NCBI GenBank assembly: GCA_964020085.1
Contig: OZ026604.1
Coordinates: forward strand, 26,342,697 to 26,406,696
Direction of reading: 5' to 3'
Origin: Micromussa lordhowensis
Lineage: Eukaryota; Cnidaria; Anthozoa; Scleractinia; Lobophylliidae
Length of the DNA: 64,000 bases
A program made the translations under genes and the position numbers. The notes below the pieces were generated by a model. That model made no database searches. It saw nothing but the letters and a program-made list of their open reading frames with translations, and was not told the origin of the DNA. Shown piece by piece: positions 49,909-62,000 of the stretch. The stretch's first letter is position 1. Every line of letters starts with the position of its first letter.

Positions 49909-50108
49909 NNNNNNNNNNNNNNNNNNNNNNNNNNNNNNNNNNNNNNNNNNNNNNNNNNNNNNNNNNNNNNNNNNNNNNNNNNNNNNNNNNNNNNNNNNNN
50001 NNNNNNNNNNNNNNNNNNNNNNNNNNNNNNNNNNNNNNNNNNNNNNNNNNNNNNNNNNNNNNNNNNNNNNNNNNNNNNNNNNNNNNNNNNNNNNNNNNNN
50101 NNNNNNNN
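49909..50108. other. Assembly gap, 200 Ns
   Basis: A run of exactly 200 undetermined bases interrupts a dimer. The base before it is unit position 105 and the base after it is unit position 153. Continuous repeat would therefore need 47 bases, or 47 plus a multiple of 293 (340, 633 and so on). A length of 200 fits none of these, so it is a placeholder and the true missing length is unknown. A fixed 200-N spacer is a convention of some Hi-C scaffolders. The satellite type and orientation are the same on both sides. Apparent open frames that cross this region exist only because N codons contain no stops. Confidence 0.99.
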
Positions 50109-53100
50109 ACTTTGCGCGCGTCGCAACTTTGCAAACTAATACCACCAAAGCACTCCCGGGGTCGGTCCGGGTCCAAATGCGAAGTATCGGAGCTGCGCGA
50201 AATCTCCCACTATGCTAATCAGCCCGCAGATCCCCAGGCGTGGCCGGCTGGCTGACTCGTTAGCCGAGCTTGACGCGTGTCGCAACTTGGCAAACTAATG
50301 GCACCAAAGCACTCCTGGGGTGGGTCCGGGTCCACATGCAAAGTTTCGGAGCTGCGCGACATCTCGCACTATGCTAACCAGCCCGTTTGCTAATTAGCCG
50401 AACTTTGCGCGCGTCGCAACTTTGCAAACTAATACCACCAAAGCACTCCCGGGGTCGGTCCGGGTCCAAATGCGAAGTATCGGAGCTGCGCGAAATCTCC
50501 CACTATGCTAATCAGCCCGCAGATCCCCAGGCGTGGCCGGCTGGCTGACTCGTTAGCCGAGCTTGACGCGTGTCGCAACTTGGCAAACTAATGGCACCAA
50601 AGCACTCCTGGGGTGGGTCCGGGTCCACATGCAAAGTTTCGGAGCTGCGCGACATCTCGCACTATGCTAACCAGCCCGTTTGCTAATTAGCCGAACTTTG
50701 CGCGCGTCGCAACTTTGCAAACTAATACCACCAAAGCACTCCCGGGGTCGGTCCGGGTCCAAATGCGAAGTATCGGAGCTGCGCGAAATCTCCCACTATG
50801 CTAATCAGCCCGCAGATCCCCAGGCGTGGCCGGCTGGCTGACTCGTTAGCCGAGCTTGACGCGTGTCGCAACTTGGCAAACTAATGGCACCAAAGCACTC
50901 CTGGGGTGGGTCCGGGTCCACATGCAAAGTTTCGGAGCTGCGCGACATCTCGCACTATGCTAACCAGCCCGTTTGCTAATTAGCCGAACTTTGCGCGCGT
51001 CGCAACTTTGCAAACTAATACCACCAAAGCACTCCCGGGGTCGGTCCGGGTCCAAATGCGAAGTATCGGAGCTGCGCGAAATCTCCCACTATGCTAATCA
51101 GCCCGCAGATCCCCAGGCGTGGCCGGCTGGCTGACTCGTTAGCCGAGCTTGACGCGTGTCGCAACTTGGCAAACTAATGGCACCAAAGCACTCCTGGGGT
51201 GGGTCCGGGTCCACATGCAAAGTTTCGGAGCTGCGCGACATCTCGCACTATGCTAACCAGCCCGTTTGCTAATTAGCCGAACTTTGCGCGCGTCGCAACT
51301 TTGCAAACTAATACCACCAAAGCACTCCCGGGGTCGGTCCGGGTCCAAATGCGAAGTATCGGAGCTGCGCGAAATCTCCCACTATGCTAATCAGCCCGCA
51401 GATCCCCAGGCGTGGCCGGCTGGCTGACTCGTTAGCCGAGCTTGACGCGTGTCGCAACTTGGCAAACTAATGGCACCAAAGCACTCCTGGGGTGGGTCCG
51501 GGTCCACATGCAAAGTTTCGGAGCTGCGCGACATCTCGCACTATGCTAACCAGCCCGTTTGCTAATTAGCCGAACTTTGCGCGCGTCGCAACTTTGCAAA
51601 CTAATACCACCAAAGCACTCCCGGGGTCGGTCCGGGTCCAAATGCGAAGTATCGGAGCTGCGCGAAATCTCCCACTATGCTAATCAGCCCGCAGATCCCC
51701 AGGCGTGGCCGGCTGGCTGACTCGTTAGCCGAGCTTGACGCGTGTCGCAACTTGGCAAACTAATGGCACCAAAGCACTCCTGGGGTGGGTCCGGGTCCAC
51801 ATGCAAAGTTTCGGAGCTGCGCGACATCTCGCACTATGCTAACCAGCCCGTTTGCTAATTAGCCGAACTTTGCGCGCGTCGCAACTTTGCAAACTAATAC
51901 CACCAAAGCACTCCCGGGGTCGGTCCGGGTCCAAATGCGAAGTATCGGAGCTGCGCGAAATCTCCCACTATGCTAATCAGCCCGCAGATCCCCAGGCGTG
52001 GCCGGCTGGCTGACTCGTTAGCCGAGCTTGACGCGTGTCGCAACTTGGCAAACTAATGGCACCAAAGCACTCCTGGGGTGGGTCCGGGTCCACATGCAAA
52101 GTTTCGGAGCTGCGCGACATCTCGCACTATGCTAACCAGCCCGTTTGCTAATTAGCCGAACTTTGCGCGCGTCGCAACTTTGCAAACTAATACCACCAAA
52201 GCACTCCCGGGGTCGGTCCGGGTCCAAATGCGAAGTATCGGAGCTGCGCGAAATCTCCCACTATGCTAATCAGCCCGCAGATCCCCAGGCGTGGCCGGCT
52301 GGCTGACTCGTTAGCCGAGCTTGACGCGTGTCGCAACTTGGCAAACTAATGGCACCAAAGCACTCCTGGGGTGGGTCCGGGTCCACATGCAAAGTTTCGG
52401 AGCTGCGCGACATCTCGCACTATGCTAACCAGCCCGTTTGCTAATTAGCCGAACTTTGCGCGCGTCGCAACTTTGCAAACTAATACCACCAAAGCACTCC
52501 CGGGGTCGGTCCGGGTCCAAATGCGAAGTATCGGAGCTGCGCGAAATCTCCCACTATGCTAATCAGCCCGCAGATCCCCAGGCGTGGCCGGCTGGCTGAC
52601 TCGTTAGCCGAGCTTGACGCGTGTCGCAACTTGGCAAACTAATGGCACCAAAGCACTCCTGGGGTGGGTCCGGGTCCACATGCAAAGTTTCGGAGCTGCG
52701 CGACATCTCGCACTATGCTAACCAGCCCGTTTGCTAATTAGCCGAACTTTGCGCGCGTCGCAACTTTGCAAACTAATACCACCAAAGCACTCCCGGGGTC
52801 GGTCCGGGTCCAAATGCGAAGTATCGGAGCTGCGCGAAATCTCCCACTATGCTAATCAGCCCGCAGATCCCCAGGCGTGGCCGGCTGGCTGACTCGTTAG
52901 CCGAGCTTGACGCGTGTCGCAACTTGGCAAACTAATGGCACCAAAGCACTCCTGGGGTGGGTCCGGGTCCACATGCAAAGTTTCGGAGCTGCGCGACATC
53001 TCGCACTATGCTAACCAGCCCGTTTGCTAATTAGCCGAACTTTGCGCGCGTCGCAACTTTGCAAACTAATACCACCAAAGCACTCCCGGGGTCGGTCCGG

Positions 53101-54058
53101 GTCCAAATGCGAAGTATCGGAGCTGCGCGAAATCTCCCACTATGCTAATCAGCCCGCAGATCCCCAGGCGCGGCCGGCTGGCTGACTCGTTAGCCGAGCT
53201 TGACGCGTGTCGCAACTTGGCAAACTAATGGCACCAAAGCACTCCTGGGGTGGGTCCGGGTCCACATGCAAAGTTTCGGAGCTGCGCGACATCTCGCACT
53301 ATGCTAACCAGCCCGTTTGCTAATTAGCCGAACTTTGCGCGCGTCGCAACTTTGCAAACTAATACCACCAAAGCACTCCCGGGGTCGGTCCGGGTCCAAA
53401 TGCGAAGTATCGGAGCTGCGCGAAATCTCCCACTATGCTAATCAGCCCGCAGATCCCCAGGCGTGGCCGGCTGGCTGACTCGTTAGCCGAGCTTGACGCG
53501 TGTCGCAACTTGGCAAACTAATGGCACCAAAGCACTCCTGGGGTGGGTCCGGGTCCACATGCAAAGTTTCGGAGCTGCGCGACATCTCGCACTATGCTAA
53601 CCAGCCCGTTTGCTAATTAGCCGAACTTTGCGCGCGTCGCAACTTTGCAAACTAATACCACCAAAGCACTCCCGGGGTCGGTCCGGGTCCAAATGCGAAG
53701 TATCGGAGCTGCGCGAAATCTCCCACTATGCTAATCAGCCCGCAGATCCCCAGGCGTGGCCGGCTGGCTGACTCGTTAGCCGAGCTTGACGCGTGTCGCA
53801 ACTTGGCAAACTAATGGCACCAAAGCACTCCTGGGGTGGGTCCGGGTCCACATGCAAAGTTTCGGAGCTGCGCGACATCTCGCACTATGCTAACCAGCCC
53901 GTTTGCTAATTAGCCGAACTTTGCGCGCGTCGCAACTTTGCAAACTAATACCACCAAAGCACTCCCGGGGTCGGTCCGGGTCCAAATGCGAAGTATCGGA
54001 GCTGCGCGAAATCTCCCACTATGCTAATCAGCCCGCAGATCCCCAGGCGTGGCCGGCT

Positions 54059-57000
54059 GGCTGACTCGTTAGCCGAGCTTGACGCGTGTCGCAACTTGGC
54101 AAACTAATGGCACCAAAGCACTCCTGGGGTGGGTCCGGGTCCACATGCAAAGTTTCGGAGCTGCGCGACATCTCGCACTATGCTAACCAGCCCGTTTGCT
54201 AATTAGCCGAACTTTGCGCGCGTCGCAACTTTGCAAACTAATACCACCAAAGCACTCCCGGGGTCGGTCCGGGTCCAAATGCGAAGTATCGGAGCTGCGC
54301 GAAATCTCCCACTATGCTAATCAGCCCGCAGATCCCCAGGCGTGGCCAGCTGGCTGAATCGTTAGCCGAGCTTGACGCGTGTCGCAACTTGGCAAACTAA
54401 TGGCACCAAAGCACTCCTGGGGTGGGTCCGGGTCCACATGCAAAGTTTCGGAGCTGCGCGACATCTCGCACTATGCTAACCAGCCCGTTTGCTAATTAGC
54501 CGAACTTTGCGCGCGTCGCAACTTTGCAAAGTAATACCACCAAAGCACTCCCGGGGTCGGTCCGGGTCCAAATGCGAAGTATCGGAGCTGCGCGAAATCT
54601 CCCACTATGCTAATCAGCCCGCAGATCCCCAGGCGTGGCCGGCTGGCTGACTCGTTAGCCGAGCTTGACGCGTGTCGCAACTTGGCAAACTAATGGCACC
54701 AAAGCACTCCTGGGGTGGGTCCGGGTCCACATGCAAAGTTTCGGAGCTGCGCGACATCTCGCACTATGCTAACCAGCCCGTTTGCTAATTAGCCGAACTT
54801 TGCGCGCGTCGCAACTTTGCAAACTAATACCACCAAAGCACTCCCGGGGTCGGTCCGGGTCCAAATGCGAAGTATCGGAGCTGCGCGAAATCTCCCACTA
54901 TGCTAATCAGCCCGCAGATCCCCAGGCGTGGCCGGCTGGCTGACTCGTTAGCCGAGCTTGACGCGTGTCGCAACTTGGCAAACTAATGGCACCAAAGCAC
55001 TCCTGGGGTGGGTCCGGGTCCACATGCAAAGTTTCGGAGCTGCGCGACATCTCGCACTATGCTAACCAGCCCGTTTGCTAATTAGCCGAACTTTGCGCGC
55101 GTCGCAACTTTGCAAACTAATACCACCAAAGCACTCCCGGGGTCGGTCCGGGTCCAAATGCGAAGTATCGGAGCTGCGCGAAATCTCCCACTATGCTAAT
55201 CAGCCCGCAGATCCCCAGGCGTGGCCGGCTGGCTGACTCGTTAGCCGAGCTTGACGCGTGTCGCAACTTGGCAAACTAATGGCACCAAAGCACTCCTGGG
55301 GTGGGTCCGGGTCCACATGCAAAGCTTCGGAGCTGCGCGACATCTCGCACTATGCTAACCAGCCCGTTTGCTAATTAGCCGAACTTTGCGCGCGTCGCAA
55401 CTTTGCAAACTAATACCACCAAAGCACTCCCGGGGTCGGTCCGGGTCCAAATGCGAAGTATCGGAGCTGCGCGAAATCTCCCACTATGCTAATCAGCCCG
55501 CAGATCCCCAGGCGTGGCCGGCTGGCTGACTCGTTAGCCGAGCTTGACGCGTGTCGCAACTTGACAAACTAATGGCACCAAAGCACTCCTGGGGTGGGTC
55601 CGGGTCCACATGCAAAGTTTCGGAGCTGCGCGACATCTCGCACTATGCTAACCAGCCCGTTTGCTAATTAGCCGAACTTTGCGCGCGTCGCAACTTTGCA
55701 AACTAATACCACCAAAGCACTCCCGGGGTCGGTCCGGGTCCAAATGCGAAGTATCGGAGCTGCGCGAAATCTCCCACTATGCTAATCAGCCCGCAGATCC
55801 CCAGGCGTGGCCGGCTGGCTGACTCGTTAGCCGAGCTTGACGCGTGTCGCAACTTGGCAAACTAATGGCACCAAAGCACTCCTGGGGTGGGTCCGGGTCC
55901 ACATGCAAAGTTTCGGAGCTGCGCGACATCTCGCACTATGCTAACCAGCCCGTTTGCTAATTAGCCGAACTTTGCGCGCGTCGCAACTTTGCAAACTAAT
56001 AGCACCAAAGCACTCCCGGGGTCGGTCCGGGTCCAAATGCGAAGTATCGGAGCTGCGCGAAATCTCCCACTATGCTAATCAGCCCGCAGATCCCCAGGCG
56101 TGGCCGGCTGGCTGACTCGTTAGCCGAGCTTGACGCGTGTCGCAACTTGGCAAACTAATGGCACCAAAGCACTCCTGGGGTGGGTCCGGGTCCAGATGCA
56201 AAGTTTCGGAGCTGCGCGACATCTCGCACTATGCTAACCAGCCCGTTTGCTAATTAGCCGAACTTTGCGCGCGTCGCAACTTTGCAAACTAATACCACCA
56301 AAGCACTCCCGGGGTCGGTCCGGGTCCAAATGCGAAGTATCGGAGCTGCGCGAAATCTCCCACTATGCTAATCAGCCCGCAGATCCCCAGGCGTGGCCGG
56401 ATGGCTGACTCGTTAGCCGAGCTTGACGCGTGTCGCAACTTGGCAAACTAATGGCACCAAAGCACTCCTGGGGTGGGTCCGGGGCCACATGCAAAGTTTC
56501 GGAGCTGCGCGACATCTCGCACTATGCTAACCAGCCCGTTTGCTAATTAGCCGAACTTTGCGCGCGTCGCAACTTTGCAAACTAATACCACCAAAGCACT
56601 CCCGGGGTCGGTCCGGGTCCAAATGCGAAGTATCGGAGCTGCGCGAAATCTCCCACTATGCTAATCAGCCCGCAGATCCCCAGGCGTGGCCGGCTGGCTG
56701 ACTCGTTAGCCGAGCTTGACGCGTGTCGCAACTTGGCAAACTAATGGCACCAAAGCACTCCTGGGGTGGGTCCGGGTCCACATGCAAAGTTTCGGAGCTG
56801 CGCGACATCTCGCACTATGCTAACCAGCCCGTTTGCTAATTAGCCGAACTTTGCGCGCGTCGCAACTTTGCAAACTAATACCACCAAAGCACTCCCGGGG
56901 TCGGTCCGGGTCCAAATGCGAAGTATCGGAGCTGCGCGAAATCTCCCACTATGCTAATCAGCCCGCAGATCCCCAGGCGTGGCCGGCTGGCTGACTCGTT

Positions 57001-58493
57001 AGCCGAGCTTGACGCGTGTCGCAACTTGGCAAACTAATGGCACCAAAGCACTCCTGGGGTGGGTCCGGGTCCACATGCAAAGTTTCGGAGCTGCGCGACA
57101 TCTCGCACTATGCTAACCAGCCCGTTTGCTAATTAGCCGAACTTTGCGCGCGTCGCAACTTTGCAAACTAATACCACCAAAGCACTCCCGGGGTCGGTCC
57201 GGGTCCAAATGCGAAGTATCGGAGCTGCGCGAAATCTCCCACTATGCTAATCAGCCCGCAGATCCCCAGGCGTGGCCGGCTGGCTGACTCGTTAGCCGAG
57301 CTTGACGCGTGTCGCAACTTGGCAAACTAATGGCACCAAAGCACTCCTGGGGTGGGTCCGGGTCCACATGCAAAGTTTCGGAGCTGCGCGACATCTCGCA
57401 CTATGCTAACCAGCCCGTTTGCTAATTAGCCGAACTTTGCGCGCGTCGCAACTTTGCAAACTAATACCACCAAAGCACTCCCGGGGTCGGTCCGGGTCCA
57501 AATGCGAAGTATCGGAGCTGCGCGAAATCTCCCACTATGCTAATCAGCCCGCAGATCCCCAGGCGTGGCCGGCTGGCTGACTCGTTAGCCGAGCTTGACG
57601 CGTGTCGCAACTTGGCAAACTAATGGCACCAAAGCACTCCTGGGGTGGGTCCGGGTCCACATGCAAAGTTTCGGAGCTGCGCGACATCTCGCACTATGCT
57701 AACCAGCCCGTTTGCTAATTAGCCGAACTTTGCGCGCGTCGCAACTTTGCAAACTAATACCACCAAAGCACTCCCGGGGTCGGTCCGGGTCCAAATGCGA
57801 AGTATCGGAGCTGCGCGAAATCTCCCACTATGCTAATCAGCCCGCAGATCCCCAGGCGTGGCCGGCTGGCTGACTCGTTAGCCGAGCTTGACGCGTGTCG
57901 CAACTTGGCAAACTAATGGCACCAAAGCACTCCTGGGGTGGGTCCGGGTCCACATGCAAAGTTTCGGAGCTGCGCGACATCTCGCACTATGCTAACCAGC
58001 CCGTTTGCTAATTAGCCGAACTTTGCGCGCGTCGCAACTTTGCAAACTAATACCACCAAAGCACTCCTGGGGTCGGTCCGGGTCCAAATGCGAAGTATCG
58101 GAGCTGCGCGAAATCTCCCACTATGCTAATCAGCCCGCAGATCCCCAGGCGTGGCCGGCTGGCTGACTCGTTAGCCGAGCTTGACGCGTGTCGCAACTTG
58201 GCAAACTAATGGCACCAAAGCACTCCTGGGGTGGGTCCGGGTCCACATGCAAAGTTTCGGAGCTGCGCGACATCTCGCACTATGCTAACCAGCCCGTTTG
58301 CTAATTAGCGGAACTTTGCGCGCGTCGCAACTTTGCAAACGAATACCACCAAAGCACTCCCGGGGTCGGTCCGGGTCCAAATGCAAAGTATCGGAGCTGC
58401 GCGAAATCTCCCACTATGCTAATCAGCCCGCAGATCCCCAGGCGTGGCCGGCTGGCTGACTCGTTAGCCGAGCTTGACGCGTGTCGCAACTTG
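54059..58493. repeat. Long-range duplicated segment, source-like copy
   Basis: Rare markers: gccagctggctgaatc (54346), aaagtaat (54528), aaagcttc (55321), ttgacaaac (55561), aatagcacc (55998), ccagatgc (56192), ggatggct (56399), ggggccac (56481), ctcctggggtcgg in a B half (58064), ttagcgg (about 58305), aaacgaat (about 58338) and atgcaaagta in B. All but the spacing between 54528 and 56001 recur downstream at plus 5,567. The aaagtaat and aaacgaat changes each remove a minus-strand stop and create short 62-codon frames at 54492-54680 and 58301-58489. Confidence 0.88.
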
Positions 58494-59039
58494 GCAAACT
58501 AATGGCACCAAAGCACTCCTGGGGTGGGTCCGGGTCCACATGCAAAGTTTCGGAGCTGCGCGACATCTCGCACTATGCTAACCAGCCCGTTTGCTAATTA
58601 GCCGAACTTTGCGCGCGTCGCAACTTTGCAAACTAATACCACCAAAGCACTCCCGGGGTCGGTCCGGGTCCAAATGCGAAGTATCGGAGCTGCGCGAAAT
58701 CTCCCACTATGCTAATCAGCCCGCAGATCCCCAGGCGTGGCCGGCTGGCTGACTCGTTAGCCGAGCTTGATGCGTGTCGCAACTTGGCAAACTAATGGCA
58801 CCAAAGCACTCCTGGGGTGGGTCCGGGTCCACATGCAAAGTTTCGGAGCTGCGCGACATCTCGCACTATGCTAACCAGCCCGTTTGCTAATTAGCCGAAC
58901 TTTGCGCGCGTCGCAACTTTGCAAACTAATACCACCAAAGCACTCCCGGGGTCGGTCCGGGTCCAAATGCGAAGTATCGGAGCTGCGCGAAATCTCCCAC
59001 TATGCTAATCAGCCCGCAGATCCCCAGGCGTGGCCGGCT

Positions 59040-62000
59040 GGCTGACTCGTTAGCCGAGCTTGACGCGTGTCGCAACTTGGCAAACTAATGGCACCAAAGC
59101 ACTCCTGGGGTGGGTCCGGGTCCACATGCAAAGTTTCGGAGCTGCGCGACATCTCGCACTATGCTAACCAGCCCGTTTGCTAATTAGCCGAACTTTGCGC
59201 GCGTCGCAACTTTGCAAACTAATACCACCAAAGCACTCCCGGGGTCGGTCCGGGTCCAAATGCGAAGTATCGGAGCTGCGCGAAATCTCCCACTATGCTA
59301 ATCAGCCCGCAGATCCCCAGGCGTGGCCAGCTGGCTGAATCGTTAGCCGAGCTTGACGCGTGTCGCAACTTGGCAAACTAATGGCACCAAAGCACTCCTG
59401 GGGTGGGTCCGGGTCCACATGCAAAGTTTCGGAGCTGCGCGACATCTCGCACTATGCTAACCAGCCCGTTTGCTAATTAGCCGAACTTTGCGCGCGTCGC
59501 AACTTTGCAAAGTAATACCACCAAAGCACTCCCGGGGTCGGTCCGGGTCCAAATGCGAAGTATCGGAGCTGCGCGAAATCTCCCACTATGCTAATCAGCC
59601 CGCAGATCCCCAGGCGTGGCCGGCTGGCTGACTCGTTAGCCGAGCTTGACGCGTGTCGCAACTTGGCAAACTAATGGCACCAAAGCACTCCTGGGGTGGG
59701 TCCGGGTCCACATGCAAAGTTTCGGAGCTGCGCGACATCTCGCACTATGCTAACCAGCCCGTTTGCTAATTAGCCGAACTTTGCGCGCGTCGCAGCTTTG
59801 CAAACTAATACCACCAAAGCACTCCCGGGGTCGGTCCGGGTCCAAATGCGAAGTATCGGAGCTGCGCGAAATCTCCCACTATGCTAATCAGCCCGCAGAT
59901 CCCCAGGCGTGGCCAGCTGGCTGAATCGTTAGCCGAGCTTGACGCGTGTCGCAACTTGGCAAACTAATGGCACCAAAGCACTCCTGGGGTGGGTCCGGGT
60001 CCACATGCAAAGTTTCGGAGCTGCGCGACATCTCGCACTATGCTAACCAGCCCGTTTGCTAATTAGCCGAACTTTGCGCGCGTCGCAACTTTGCAAAGTA
60101 ATACCACCAAAGCACTCCCGGGGTCGGTCCGGGTCCAAATGCGAAGTATCGGAGCTGCGCGAAATCTCCCACTATGCTAATCAGCCCGCAGATCCCCAGG
60201 CGTGGCCGGCTGGCTGACTCGTTAGCCGAGCTTGACGCGTGTCGCAACTTGGCAAACTAATGGCACCAAAGCACTCCTGGGGTGGGTCCGGGTCCACATG
60301 CAAAGTTTCGGAGCTGCGCGACATCTCGCACTATGCTAACCAGCCCGTTTGCTAATTAGCCGAACTTTGCGCGCGTCGCAACTTTGCAAACTAATACCAC
60401 CAAAGCACTCCCGGGGTCGGTCCGGGTCCAAATGCGAAGTATCGGAGCTGCGCGAAATCTCCCACTATGCTAATCAGCCCGCAGATCCCCAGGCGTGGCC
60501 GGCTGGCTGACTCGTTAGCCGAGCTTGACGCGTGTCGCAACTTGGCAAACTAATGGCACCAAAGCACTCCTGGGGTGGGTCCGGGTCCACATGCAAAGTT
60601 TCGGAGCTGCGCGACATCTCGCACTATGCTAACCAGCCCGTTTGCTAATTAGCCGAACTTTGCGCGCGTCGCAACTTTGCAAACTAATACCACCAAAGCA
60701 CTCCCGGGGTCGGTCCGGGTCCAAATGCGAAGTATCGGAGCTGCGCGAAATCTCCCACTATGCTAATCAGCCCGCAGATCCCCAGGCGTGGCCGGCTGGC
60801 TGACTCGTTAGCCGAGCTTGACGCGTGTCGCAACTTGGCAAACTAATGGCACCAAAGCACTCCTGGGGTGGGTCCGGGTCCACATGCAAAGTTTCGGAGC
60901 TGCGCGACATCTCGCACTATGCTAACCAGCCCGTTTGCTAATTAGCCGAACTTTGCGCGCGTCGCAACTTTGCAAACTAATACCACCAAAGCACTCCCGG
61001 GGTCGGTCCGGGTCCAAATGCGAAGTATCGGAGCTGCGCGAAATCTCCCACTATGCTAATCAGCCCGCAGATCCCCAGGCGTGGCCGGCTGGCTGACTCG
61101 TTAGCCGAGCTTGACGCGTGTCGCAACTTGGCAAACTAATGGCACCAAAGCACTCCTGGGGTGGGTCCGGGTCCACATGCAAAGCTTCGGAGCTGCGCGA
61201 CATCTCGCACTATGCTAACCAGCCCGTTTGCTAATTAGCCGAACTTTGCGCGCGTCGCAACTTTGCAAACTAATACCACCAAAGCACTCCCGGGGTCGGT
61301 CCGGGTCCAAATGCGAAGTACCGGAGCTGCGCGAAATCTCCCACTATGCTAATCAGCCCGCAGATCCCCAGGCGTGGCCGGCTGGCTGACTCGTTAGCCG
61401 AGCTTGACGCGTGTCGCAACTTGACAAACTAATGGCACCAAAGCACTCCTGGGGTGGGTCCGGGTCCACATGCAAAGTTTCGGAGCTGCGCGACATCTCG
61501 CACTATGCTAACCAGCCCGTTTGCTAATTAGCCGAACTTTGCGCGCGTCGCAACTTTGCAAACTAATAGCACCAAAGCACTCCCGGGGTCGGTCCGGGTC
61601 CAAATGCGAAGTATCGGAGCTGCGCGAAATCTCCCACTATGCTAATCAGCCCGCAGATCCCCAGGCGTGGCCGGCTGGCTGACTCGTTAGCCGAGCTTGA
61701 CGCGTGTCGCAACTTGGCAAACTAATGGCACCAAAGCACTCCTGGGGTGGGTCCGGGTCCAGATGCAAAGTTTCGGAGCTGCGCGACATCTCGCACTATG
61801 CTAACCAGCCCGTTTGCTAATTAGCCGAACTTTGCGCGCGTCGCAACTTTGCAAACTAATACCACCAAAGCACTCCCGGGGTCGGTCCGGGTCCAAATGC
61901 GAAGTATCGGAGCTGCGCGAAATCTCCCACTATGCTAATCAGCCCGCAGATCCCCAGGCGTGGCCGGATGGCTGACTCGTTAGCCGAGCTTGACGCGTGT

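Noticed and set aside
49773..50255. Six overlapping open frames of about 100-143 codons across the gap
   Set aside because: Most of their length is undetermined codons in the 200-N gap; the real sequence on either side is ordinary satellite.
54492..54680. 62-codon minus-strand open frames here and at 58301-58489, 59473-59661 and 60059-60247
   Set aside because: Each starts at TTG and is opened by one substitution (aaagtaat or aaacgaat) that removes a stop present in other dimers. They are repeat copies of one satellite variant, not genes.
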